DNA from: Pseudomonadota bacterium
Lineage (GTDB): Bacteria > Pseudomonadota > Gammaproteobacteria > Steroidobacterales > Steroidobacteraceae
Direction of reading: 5' to 3'
Assembly: GCA_021850555.1 (NCBI GenBank)
Contig: JAJZLX010000085.1
Location: 1-11,560 of the forward strand
DNA: 11,560 nucleotides
Part shown: piece by piece, positions 1 to 6,314 of the stretch
Layout: each line of letters begins with the position of its first letter
Numbering within the stretch: position 1 is the stretch's first letter
Notes under the pieces: generated by a model
Database searches by the model: none
Seen by the model: only the letters and a program-made list of their open reading frames with translations
Told to the model about the DNA's origin: nothing
Position numbers and translations under genes: made by a program

Positions 1-1
1 G

Positions 2-2560
2 ATGAATCACTCCCAGCCCCGCCGAGTCTCGAACACCACGCGTATCGCCTTGACTGTCGCCTCGATCCTCGCCGCGGCGGCGGCCCAGGCGAGCCCGGCG
101 CTGGCTCCCGCTCCCGCTCCCGCTCCCGCTCCGGCTCCCGCTCCGGCCCCCGCTCCGGCCCCCGTCACCTCGCTGCAGGCGATCATCGTCACCGGCAAGA
201 AGCTGCAGCTGAAGAGCCTGAAACAGAAATCGATCTTCGAGTCCGCCTTCGGCGACAAGGCGCTCGACCGCCAGCAGCTGAAGTCCGCGGGCGTGGTCGG
301 CGGCGCCGCCCAGGCCCTCTCGTTCGCCCCGGGAATCAACGTCGAGGGCTACGGCCAGACCGGTGGCACCAAGGCCACCATCAGCATGAACGGATTCAAG
401 CAGGGCTGGGGCGGCTTCTCGGGCAACACGATCGACAACGGCAGCATCGCGATCAGCTTCGATGGCATACCGATGGCCGATCCGATCTCCGGCCTGTGGG
501 AAACCCCCGAGGTTCCGCAGACCGCGCTCCTGCAGGGCGCGCGGGTCACGTACGGCCCCGGGAACCCCGAGAACCGCTGGTTCAACAACATCGGCGGCGG
601 CGTGAACTTCGTACCGGTGCAGCCGGGGAACCAGGCCGGAGGCTACGCGCAGCTCACCTACGGCAGCTTCAGCACCGAGAACGCCGACCTCATCCTGCAG
701 ACCGGCAAGATCGACGGCTGGGAGACGGTCATCGCCGGCGGCGCGGGCCGCTCCACCAGCTTTCGCACCTCCCCGGACGGGTTTGACTGGCCGACGCGCA
801 ACTTCGCCGGCTTCTTCAAGACCCGCAAGGTCTTCAGCAAGGGCGATGTCAGCTTCGGGGCCTACCTCGGCGACGGGCACGGCTGGCGCCCCACGCCGAT
901 TCCCATCGCCGCGAACCCGCTGATCACCGTCAACGGCATGGACGCCAACAACAACCCCGTGCCCGGGCCGCTCTACAGCCAGCAGACCTCGGGCTTCTAC
1001 AGCGCCGTGAACGAGAACGTCTGGAGGAAGAACGACTACAACCGCGTGTGGCTCATCTATTCCAGGCAGAACATCCGCCTCGACCGCCGCATCACCCTGC
1101 ACAACCAGCTGTGGTACCGGCAGGGCGACCGCCTGCACGTTCACTACAACAACTGGGTTCCCGGCGCCGGCAACCTGTACGAGCACAACAACCCGACGGC
1201 GCATGATTACGGCGACAAGATCTGGAGCAACCTCTACCTGCCGTACAACGATGTGAGCGTCGGCGGATATTTCATCAATGCGACGTACAACTCGCGCAAC
1301 TCGTTCTACAACCCGGCCGTGTGCGCCACGACCACGAGCGACATCGTCTACGGCTACAACCAGACCCTGATCCCCGCCGGCACAAACGTGTGCGGATCCG
1401 TGACGGTTCCGAATGCGAATCACCGGAGCGATTTCTGGTACACCACCTTCCTCTCGGCCTTCGTGCAGGACGCGATCTCCCCGATCGCAAGCCTGACCAT
1501 CACCCCGGGGATCCGCGCGGTCAGCTTCAGCACGAACTACTACCCCTACGGCACCACGTATTTCGCCGAATCGGACGCTCTGAGCAAGCCCACCCTGTCA
1601 AATCCCACGGGCGCGTCGGTGTTCAGCGGCCACGATCAGGGCGAGCTGCCCGCCACCCACACCAACTACGATGAGACCGAGCCCTCCGTCAGCCTGCGCT
1701 GGCAGCCGCTGCACTGGCTGGCGGCCTACGGCAACTGGGCGACCGCGTACCGCCTGCCGCAGGTCGGCGGCGGCGGCGGCCTTTACCAGAGCGTGCCGGC
1801 GATCGGTGACATCCTGGAGAAGAGCGTCGAGTGGCAGGCCGGCGTGAAGGCCTTCTGGCCCGAGGTCGGGGACTTCACCAAGGTGCTGCTCAACGTCAAT
1901 TACTACCACACGCACTTCAGCAACCAGTTCATCGGCGCGACGCAGAGCGCGACCGGCGTGTTCCTCGGGGAGGGCGTGGGCGACTCGCTCTACCACGGCG
2001 TGAACCTCTCCGGGGAGGCGAACCTCGGCACCCTGAAGATGTTCGCCAACCTGAACCTCGAGAAGGCGTATTTCAGCCACTACACGTTCCATCCGGTGCA
2101 AGGCCAGAGCGCAGCGTTCAGCTACAACGGCGCACCGGTATCGAACGTGCCCGACACGACGTTCAACATCGGCGCCTACTGGACCCACACGCTTCCCGGC
2201 GGCATTGCGATCAAGCCGCGCGCGTGGTACCAGTACGTGGGCAAGCAGTACCTGTGGTCGAACTTCCTGTCCGCGCCGACGAACCAGGAGCAGCCGTCCT
2301 TCGGCGTGCTGAACCTCGCTCTGGCGGCGACGTTGCCCTCGTCCTGGTACGGGGACGCCGTGAAATCCGTGAAGTTCAAAGTCGAAGTCATGAACGCGCT
2401 CAACAAGCAGTACAATGCGTTCGAGGAGCTCTCCGGAGGCGGCGTCTACGCGACCAGCGGCGTGCCGGGCGCCACGGCGGCTGCGCCCTACGTGAACTAC
2501 CTGTTGGCATACCCCGGAGCCCCGCGCGCGGTCTACGGAACGATCTCCGTGAGCTTCTAA
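2..2560 (+). CDS. TonB-dependent outer-membrane receptor
   Basis: An 852-residue outer-membrane active transporter, energised through TonB-ExbBD. Residues 1-30 form a signal peptide: basic start (RR, R14), hydrophobic core from about residue 15, and AQA|S as the likely cleavage site. An (Ala-Pro)10 stretch at 35-54 follows, then a TonB-box-like segment AIIVTG at 60-65. The plug domain spans about 75-205, with SFAPGINVEG, a FDGIPMAD segment and a glycine-rich NNIGGGVNFVP end. The rest is a 22-stranded-type barrel ending in the outer-membrane signal VYGTISVSF with terminal Phe. The only two cysteines, C441 and C464, probably form a loop disulfide. The start ATG lies at base 2, so its ribosome site is outside the window; the complete signal peptide supports it. 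The substrate cannot be told: no siderophore, cobalamin or sugar gene adjoins it. TonB-dependent receptor is certain; the ligand is unknown. Confidence 0.95.
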   Translation: MNHSQPRRVSNTTRIALTVASILAAAAAQASPALAPAPAPAPAPAPAPAPAPAPVTSLQAIIVTGKKLQLKSLKQKSIFESAFGDKALDRQQLKSAGVVGGAAQALSFAPGINVEGYGQTGGTKATISMNGFKQGWGGFSGNTIDNGSIAISFDGIPMADPISGLWETPEVPQTALLQGARVTYGPGNPENRWFNNIGGGVNFVPVQPGNQAGGYAQLTYGSFSTENADLILQTGKIDGWETVIAGGAGRSTSFRTSPDGFDWPTRNFAGFFKTRKVFSKGDVSFGAYLGDGHGWRPTPIPIAANPLITVNGMDANNNPVPGPLYSQQTSGFYSAVNENVWRKNDYNRVWLIYSRQNIRLDRRITLHNQLWYRQGDRLHVHYNNWVPGAGNLYEHNNPTAHDYGDKIWSNLYLPYNDVSVGGYFINATYNSRNSFYNPAVCATTTSDIVYGYNQTLIPAGTNVCGSVTVPNANHRSDFWYTTFLSAFVQDAISPIASLTITPGIRAVSFSTNYYPYGTTYFAESDALSKPTLSNPTGASVFSGHDQGELPATHTNYDETEPSVSLRWQPLHWLAAYGNWATAYRLPQVGGGGGLYQSVPAIGDILEKSVEWQAGVKAFWPEVGDFTKVLLNVNYYHTHFSNQFIGATQSATGVFLGEGVGDSLYHGVNLSGEANLGTLKMFANLNLEKAYFSHYTFHPVQGQSAAFSYNGAPVSNVPDTTFNIGAYWTHTLPGGIAIKPRAWYQYVGKQYLWSNFLSAPTNQEQPSFGVLNLALAATLPSSWYGDAVKSVKFKVEVMNALNKQYNAFEELSGGGVYATSGVPGATAAAPYVNYLLAYPGAPRAVYGTISVSF
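104..163 (+). repeat. In-frame hexamer tandem repeat encoding (Ala-Pro)10
   Basis: Ten copies of a six-base unit (GCTCCC, with GCTCCG and GCCCCC variants) lie in frame within the receptor gene and encode residues 35-54 as alternating Ala-Pro. The first four units are identical; later ones differ at third positions. The unit is a multiple of three, so slippage would change linker length and not the reading frame. Confidence 0.95.
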
Positions 2561-2577
2561 GAACCGCTCCAGGCGTC

Positions 2578-2614
2578 CCCCGTCCCGCACCGCCTTCCCC
2601 GGTGCGGGACGGGG
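2578..2614. terminator. 15-bp perfect hairpin after the receptor gene
   Basis: Bases 2578-2592 are the exact reverse complement of 2600-2614, with a 7-base loop at 2593-2599. The stem is almost all G-C and begins 18 bases after the receptor stop codon, a typical place for a transcription terminator. No T-run follows on either strand, so it is not a textbook intrinsic terminator. It may act as a GC-rich terminator or as a 3'-end stabiliser of the receptor mRNA. It lies between convergent genes and could serve both. Confidence 0.6.
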
Positions 2615-2621
2615 CCGGGAA

Positions 2622-2659
2622 GCCTCGATCGTGCCGATCGCCCCGGGGCGACCCGAGGC
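2622..2659. other. Nested inverted repeat in the convergent intergenic gap
   Basis: GCCTCG at 2622-2627 pairs with CGAGGC at 2654-2659. Inside lies a 14-base perfect palindrome, TCGCCCCGGGGCGA, at 2638-2651. This is the second foldable element in the gap between the receptor and the TIR-like gene. It may end transcription coming from the minus-strand gene or be an operator-like palindrome; the sequence alone does not decide. Bases 2660-2757 hold nothing further that I recognise. Confidence 0.35.
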
Positions 2660-2757
2660 AGGAACCCACCCGACCTCATCAACAGGCACAGGGACGTGCT
2701 CGCCGCTGCGCCGGGCGGGGCACGACGGGCGGATCAAGCGCTACCGGCAAGTCCCCG

Positions 2758-3210
2758 TCAGTCGAGCTTGAACTCGATGGTGTCCCAGCGCGTGGTGTCC
2801 TCATGCCGGGCCTGGCGGCGGATGGCGTCGACCAGCGCCCGCTCATCCCAGTCGACGACCTCGTCGGCGAGATCCTTCAGGACCTTCGGCACCGCCCTGC
2901 CCGAGCCGAAGGGCGTCAGCAACACCACGGGCTTCTGGCTGCTGCGGGCGTAGAGCAGCTGAAAGGTGAGCAGGTCCTGGTCGCGCTCGAACAGGCCGGA
3001 GAGCGCCACGACGGCCTCGGCGGGGGTGATCTGCGCGCGCAGCTCCTGCTTCTGGGCCTCCCGGTCGCCCTGCGGCCGCCGCTCCGGGGCGCTGAAATTC
3101 CTGTAAAAGAAGTTGCGCGAGCTCTCCAGGTACTCGAATACCCGCAGATAGTCATCGCCCGCCTCCCACAGATGGGTGATGAAGAGGCGAATGGGATTGG
3201 CCTGCGACAT
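2758..3210 (-). CDS. TIR-like (MTH538/ThsB-like) domain protein
   Basis: A 150-residue single-domain protein that I place by its pattern in the MTH538 TIR-like family (flavodoxin-like fold), which includes Thoeris ThsB. The N-terminal strand reads IRLFITHLW at 7-15, where the family usually has ISHSW. FFYRNFSAPER at 34-44 matches the family's F-Y-x-N-x-S-x-P segment. ITPAEAVVALSG (61-72), KPVVLLTPFGSG (93-104) and DEVVDWDERALVDAIRR (116-132) match its later strands and final helix. The glutamate normally found in the helix before the KPxx strand seems replaced by Gln84, so NADase or nucleotide-synthase activity is doubtful. The frame stays open far upstream through the next gene. I chose the ATG at 3210 because the family fold begins there and GGAGGG lies 13 bases upstream, a rather long spacing. 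No ThsA-like effector is present. Function unknown. Confidence 0.8.
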   Translation of the reverse strand: MSQANPIRLFITHLWEAGDDYLRVFEYLESSRNFFYRNFSAPERRPQGDREAQKQELRAQITPAEAVVALSGLFERDQDLLTFQLLYARSSQKPVVLLTPFGSGRAVPKVLKDLADEVVDWDERALVDAIRRQARHEDTTRWDTIEFKLD

Positions 3211-3348
3211 AATTCTTAAGGCACCCTCCAAAATCTTCGCAAGTCTCTCACAAGCGACGGCCCGCCCCAAGTGCGGGTCTTCGCGGTGCCCCCCGAGGCG
3301 GCAATTGAATAGAATGCCACTTTTGCCGCTCGGAGCGCTTCGGTACCG
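3211..3348. promoter_or_regulatory. Divergent intergenic region between TIR-like and EEP genes
   Basis: This 138-bp gap must hold the start signals of both flanking genes. It is locally AT-richer near 3211-3250 and 3301-3325 than the surrounding sequence. TAGAAT at 3310-3315 resembles a -10 box for the plus-strand gene, but no convincing -35 hexamer is spaced from it. The minus-strand gene has GGAGGG at 3224-3229 as ribosome site. No clear operator repeat was found. Confidence 0.4.
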
Positions 3349-4113
3349 GTGCGCCTGGTCATCTACAACATCCGCTACGCCACCGGCACAGGTCCGGCCT
3401 TCCACCTGCCGGTGCCGGGCGCGGGCTACCTGCGCAGCAACCCGAGGGTGCTCGAGGGCATCACGGCGTTCCTGCGAGCCGAGCACCCCGATGTGGTCGG
3501 CCTCATCGAGGTCGACAGCGGCTCGGTGCGCACCGGCATGGTGAACCAGGCCGAGCACATCGCCGCCGAGCTCGGCCATTACTCGACTTTCCAGTGCAAG
3601 TACGCCGCCCGCTCGGTCAACACGCTGCTGCCGATCGTGCGCAAGCAGGGCAATGCGCTGCTCTCGGCCCCGCACGTGCACGGGGAGCGATTCCACTACT
3701 TCGATACCGGCATCAAGCGGCTCATCATCGAGCTCGAGCTCGCCGATGTGTGCGTGTACCTGGTGCACCTGTCGCTGAAATTCCGCCACCGCCAGTACCA
3801 GCTGCGCTCGCTGCACGACCTGATCGTCAAGACCCGAAAGCCCGTGATCGTGGCCGGGGACTTCAACACCTTCTGGGGCACCAACGAGATCTATCTGTTC
3901 ATGCGCGCCGCGGGGCTGCGCAGCGCCAACTCCGCGGGGCTGCCGTCGTTTCCGGCGCGCTCCCCGCGCATCGAGCTCGATTTCATCCTGGTGAGTGAGG
4001 GAATCGAGGTCACCGATTTCCGCATTCCCGACGTGCGCTTCTCCGACCACCGCCCGCTGGTCTGCGATTTCCACGTCCGCTCGGCCGCCTCCGTGCAGAC
4101 CGCAGCGGCCTGA
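3349..4113 (+). CDS. Endonuclease/exonuclease/phosphatase (EEP) family hydrolase
   Basis: A 254-residue metal-dependent phosphoester hydrolase of the DNase I-like EEP superfamily. All core motifs are visible in order: YNIRY with Asn7, the metal-binding Glu54 in VVGLIEVD, VHLSL with His140, AGDFN with Asp171 and Asn173, LDFIL with Asp211, and the C-terminal SDHRPL with Asp233 and the catalytic His234. No signal peptide or membrane segment is seen, so it should be cytoplasmic and active. The start is GTG at 3349, directly at the first beta strand. The ribosome site is weak (CGGAG at 3331-3335), and the frame is closed by TAG at 3310. The family covers nucleases, sugar and lipid phosphatases, nocturnin-like NADP(H) phosphatases and others, so the substrate is open. 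It is divergent from the TIR-like gene and only 24 bp ahead of the FadJ-type gene, with which it may be co-transcribed. Confidence 0.88.
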   Translation: MRLVIYNIRYATGTGPAFHLPVPGAGYLRSNPRVLEGITAFLRAEHPDVVGLIEVDSGSVRTGMVNQAEHIAAELGHYSTFQCKYAARSVNTLLPIVRKQGNALLSAPHVHGERFHYFDTGIKRLIIELELADVCVYLVHLSLKFRHRQYQLRSLHDLIVKTRKPVIVAGDFNTFWGTNEIYLFMRAAGLRSANSAGLPSFPARSPRIELDFILVSEGIEVTDFRIPDVRFSDHRPLVCDFHVRSAASVQTAAA

Positions 4114-4137
4114 GACCTTTCCCCGAGGGCAGACAGA

Positions 4138-6204
4138 ATGTCGAGCGAGACCGGCGCCGGCTGGCGCCTCGAGCGGGATGCGGACGATATCCTGTGGCTG
4201 TGGGCCGATCGGCAGGGTTCCTCGACAAATGTGCTCGGCAGCGAGGTGCTCGCCGAGCTCGACTCGCACCTCGCGCAAATCCTCGCCTCGCCCCCGCGCG
4301 GCGTGGTGGTGCTGTCGGCCAAGAAGAGCGGCTTCATCGCCGGGGCGGACATCAAGGAGTTCACGAGCCTAAGCGATGCCGAGAGCGGCTACCGTCTGAT
4401 CCGCGCCGGTCAGCAGGTCCTCGAGCGGCTCGCCTCGCTCCCCTGCCCCACCGTCGCGGCCATTCACGGCTTCGCCCTCGGCGGGGGACTGGAGCTCGCC
4501 CTCGCCTGCCGGTATCGGATTGCGGTCGGGGACGAGCGGCTCTCGCTCGGGCTGCCGGAGGTGCGGCTCGGCATTCATCCGGGTTTCGGCGGCACGGTGC
4601 GCAGCGTGCGCCTCATCGGCGTGCGGCCCGCCATGCGCCTGATGCTCACCGGCAAGCCCGTACGCGCCGAGCAGGCCCTGCGCCTCGGCCTCCTCGATCG
4701 GCTGGTCGGCGAGGCGGATCTGAAGGAAGCCGCGCGCGCGATCCTCCTCGAGGCTCCCGCGCCGCGGCGCGCCCCGCTCGCCGAGCGCATGCTCGGCTGG
4801 CCGCCGGTGCGCTCCCTGGTGCGGCGCTCGCTCATCGCCCAGGTCGCCGCCAAGGCCCCTGCCGAGCATTACCCCGCCCCCTACGCCATCATCGATCTGT
4901 GGGCCCGCTACGGCGCGCACGGCCCGGCGGCCTTCGAGGCCGAGGCGCGCTCCATCGCCCACCTGTTCACGACCGACACCGCGCGCAACCTCATCCGCGT
5001 GTTCCTGCTCCAGGACAGGCTGAAAGCCCTCGGCGGGAAGGCATCGGGCCCGCTCGATCGGGTGCACGTGATCGGTGCCGGGGTCATGGGCGGGGACATC
5101 GCGGCCTGGGCGGCGCTGCGCGGCTGCACCGTGACACTCGAGGATCGCGAGATGCGCCTCATCGAGCCGGCGTTGCGGCGCGCGCAGGAGCTGTTCGCCC
5201 GCCGGCTGCGCGATCCGCACCAACTCGCCGCGGCCGCCGCCCGCCTCAGCGCCGATCCGCACGGCGGCGGCGTTGGGCAGGCGGACGTGGTGATCGAGGC
5301 GATCATCGAGAGCCTTCCCGCCAAGCGCGAGCTGTATGCGGCGATCGAGCCGCGCCTGAAGGCCGGGGCGCTGCTCGCCACCAACACCTCGAGCCTCGGG
5401 CTCGATGAGCTCTCGCACGGGCTCGCCGAGCCGTCCCGCCTGGTGGGCATGCATTTCTTCAACCCGGTCGCGCAGATGCCGCTCGTGGAGATCGTTCACT
5501 CGCAGGCAAGCGATCCCGGGGCCGTGCGCTCGGCCATCGCCTTTGCGCGCAAGCTCGACAAGCTCCCGCTGCCCTGCCGCAGCGCGCCCGGGTTCGTCGT
5601 CAACCGGGTGTTGATGCCCTACCTGCAGGAGGCTCTGCTTGCGGCCGAGGAGGGAGTAGCGCTCGCGGCAATCGATGAGGCGGCGCAGCGATTCGGGATG
5701 CCCATGGGCCCGGTCGAGCTTGCCGACATGGTGGGGCTCGACGTGCTCGCCCACGTGGGTGAGATCATCGCCGCCGGGACCGGACGGCCCGTGCCCGAGC
5801 TCAGGCGCCTGCACGAGTTGATCGCCCTCGGCAAGCTCGGCCGCAAGTCGGGCGAGGGCTTCTACCACTGGCGAGAGGACAAGCCGGTCAAGCCCGCGCC
5901 CGCGAAGGCCCCGCCGTCCGATCTCACCGACCGGCTCATGCTGACATTGGTCAATGAGTCTGTCGCGTGCCTGCGCGAGGGGCTGACGGAGGATGCGGAC
6001 CTGATCGATGCGGCCGTGATCTTCGGCACCGGCTTTGCGCCCTTTCGCGGCGGCCCCCTCGCCTATGCGCGCGCGCGGGGCGTGACGGCCCTCCTCGAGC
6101 GGCTCGAAGCGCTCACCGCCCGCTACGGGGAGCGCTTCCGGGCCGATTCGGGCTGGTCGCTGCTCGCCGGCGCTGGCGGGCACCAGGGCAGCGCGCTGTC
6201 ATAA
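4138..6204 (+). CDS. fadJ: FadJ-type enoyl-CoA hydratase/3-hydroxyacyl-CoA dehydrogenase
   Basis: A 688-residue bifunctional beta-oxidation enzyme that hydrates trans-2-enoyl-CoA and oxidises the L-3-hydroxyacyl-CoA with NAD+. Residues 1-190 are the crotonase domain: oxyanion-hole segments around FIAGAD (66-71) and HGFALGGGLELA (110-121), with catalytic glutamates Glu119 and Glu141, matching Glu119/Glu139 of E. coli FadB. From about 307 comes the Rossmann domain with GAGVMGG (313-319), NTSS at 416-419 and the dehydrogenase catalytic His439 in GMHFFNP. C-terminal helical repeats follow, including GRKSGEGFY and FGTGFAPFRGGP. Length is close to FadJ (714) and FadB (729). GAGGG lies 8 bases before the ATG. 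No thiolase gene (fadI/fadA) adjoins it, so the partner must be encoded elsewhere. Both active sites look intact. Assignment to FadJ and not FadB rests on overall resemblance. Confidence 0.93.
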   Translation: MSSETGAGWRLERDADDILWLWADRQGSSTNVLGSEVLAELDSHLAQILASPPRGVVVLSAKKSGFIAGADIKEFTSLSDAESGYRLIRAGQQVLERLASLPCPTVAAIHGFALGGGLELALACRYRIAVGDERLSLGLPEVRLGIHPGFGGTVRSVRLIGVRPAMRLMLTGKPVRAEQALRLGLLDRLVGEADLKEAARAILLEAPAPRRAPLAERMLGWPPVRSLVRRSLIAQVAAKAPAEHYPAPYAIIDLWARYGAHGPAAFEAEARSIAHLFTTDTARNLIRVFLLQDRLKALGGKASGPLDRVHVIGAGVMGGDIAAWAALRGCTVTLEDREMRLIEPALRRAQELFARRLRDPHQLAAAAARLSADPHGGGVGQADVVIEAIIESLPAKRELYAAIEPRLKAGALLATNTSSLGLDELSHGLAEPSRLVGMHFFNPVAQMPLVEIVHSQASDPGAVRSAIAFARKLDKLPLPCRSAPGFVVNRVLMPYLQEALLAAEEGVALAAIDEAAQRFGMPMGPVELADMVGLDVLAHVGEIIAAGTGRPVPELRRLHELIALGKLGRKSGEGFYHWREDKPVKPAPAKAPPSDLTDRLMLTLVNESVACLREGLTEDADLIDAAVIFGTGFAPFRGGPLAYARARGVTALLERLEALTARYGERFRADSGWSLLAGAGGHQGSALS

Positions 6205-6221
6205 TGAATTCCGTGAACCAT

Positions 6222-6259
6222 GCCCATGCACCGGCGCCCGTACGGCGCGTAGCATGGGC
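6222..6259. other. Hairpin between fadJ and the cNBD-rhodanese gene
   Basis: GCCCATGC at 6222-6229 pairs exactly with GCATGGGC at 6252-6259. A second stem, GCGCC at 6234-6238 with GGCGC at 6244-6248, lies inside. The structure begins 18 bases after the fadJ stop, within the 110-bp gap. No T-run follows. It may weaken read-through from fadJ or shape the leader of the next gene. Nothing else is recognised in the gap apart from the ribosome site GGAG at 6305-6308. Confidence 0.35.
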
Positions 6260-6314
6260 CCCGTCGGCGGCCCCAAGCCGCGCATAGGGCCAGTTCCCGT
6301 CCACGGAGCTCCAG

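Noticed and set aside
104..163. CRISPR-like or phase-variation repeat
   Set aside because: The unit is 6 bp without spacers and is in frame, so it is neither a CRISPR array nor an on/off phase switch.
1598..2737. Minus-strand open frame opposite the receptor C-terminal half (379 codons)
   Set aside because: Composition is that of a high-GC shadow frame; the plus-strand receptor has full domain support.
3310..3315. TAGAAT as a firm -10 promoter box for the EEP gene
   Set aside because: No -35 element is found at proper spacing, so it is mentioned only as a weak possibility.
2758..4113. Complete Thoeris or other known TIR defence system
   Set aside because: No ThsA, Sir2, SLOG or membrane effector is present, the TIR-like catalytic Glu seems absent, and the flanking genes are housekeeping.
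2758..4278. A 506-codon minus-strand frame that would extend the TIR-like gene upstream across the EEP gene
   Set aside because: The extra 356 residues are antisense to a well-supported EEP gene, show no family similarity, and the TIR fold begins right at the ATG at 3210.
4369..6183. Long minus-strand open frame opposite fadJ (604 codons)
   Set aside because: Its translation is Arg/Ala/Gly/His-rich with no motifs, and it is the GC-driven shadow of the clearly coding plus strand.
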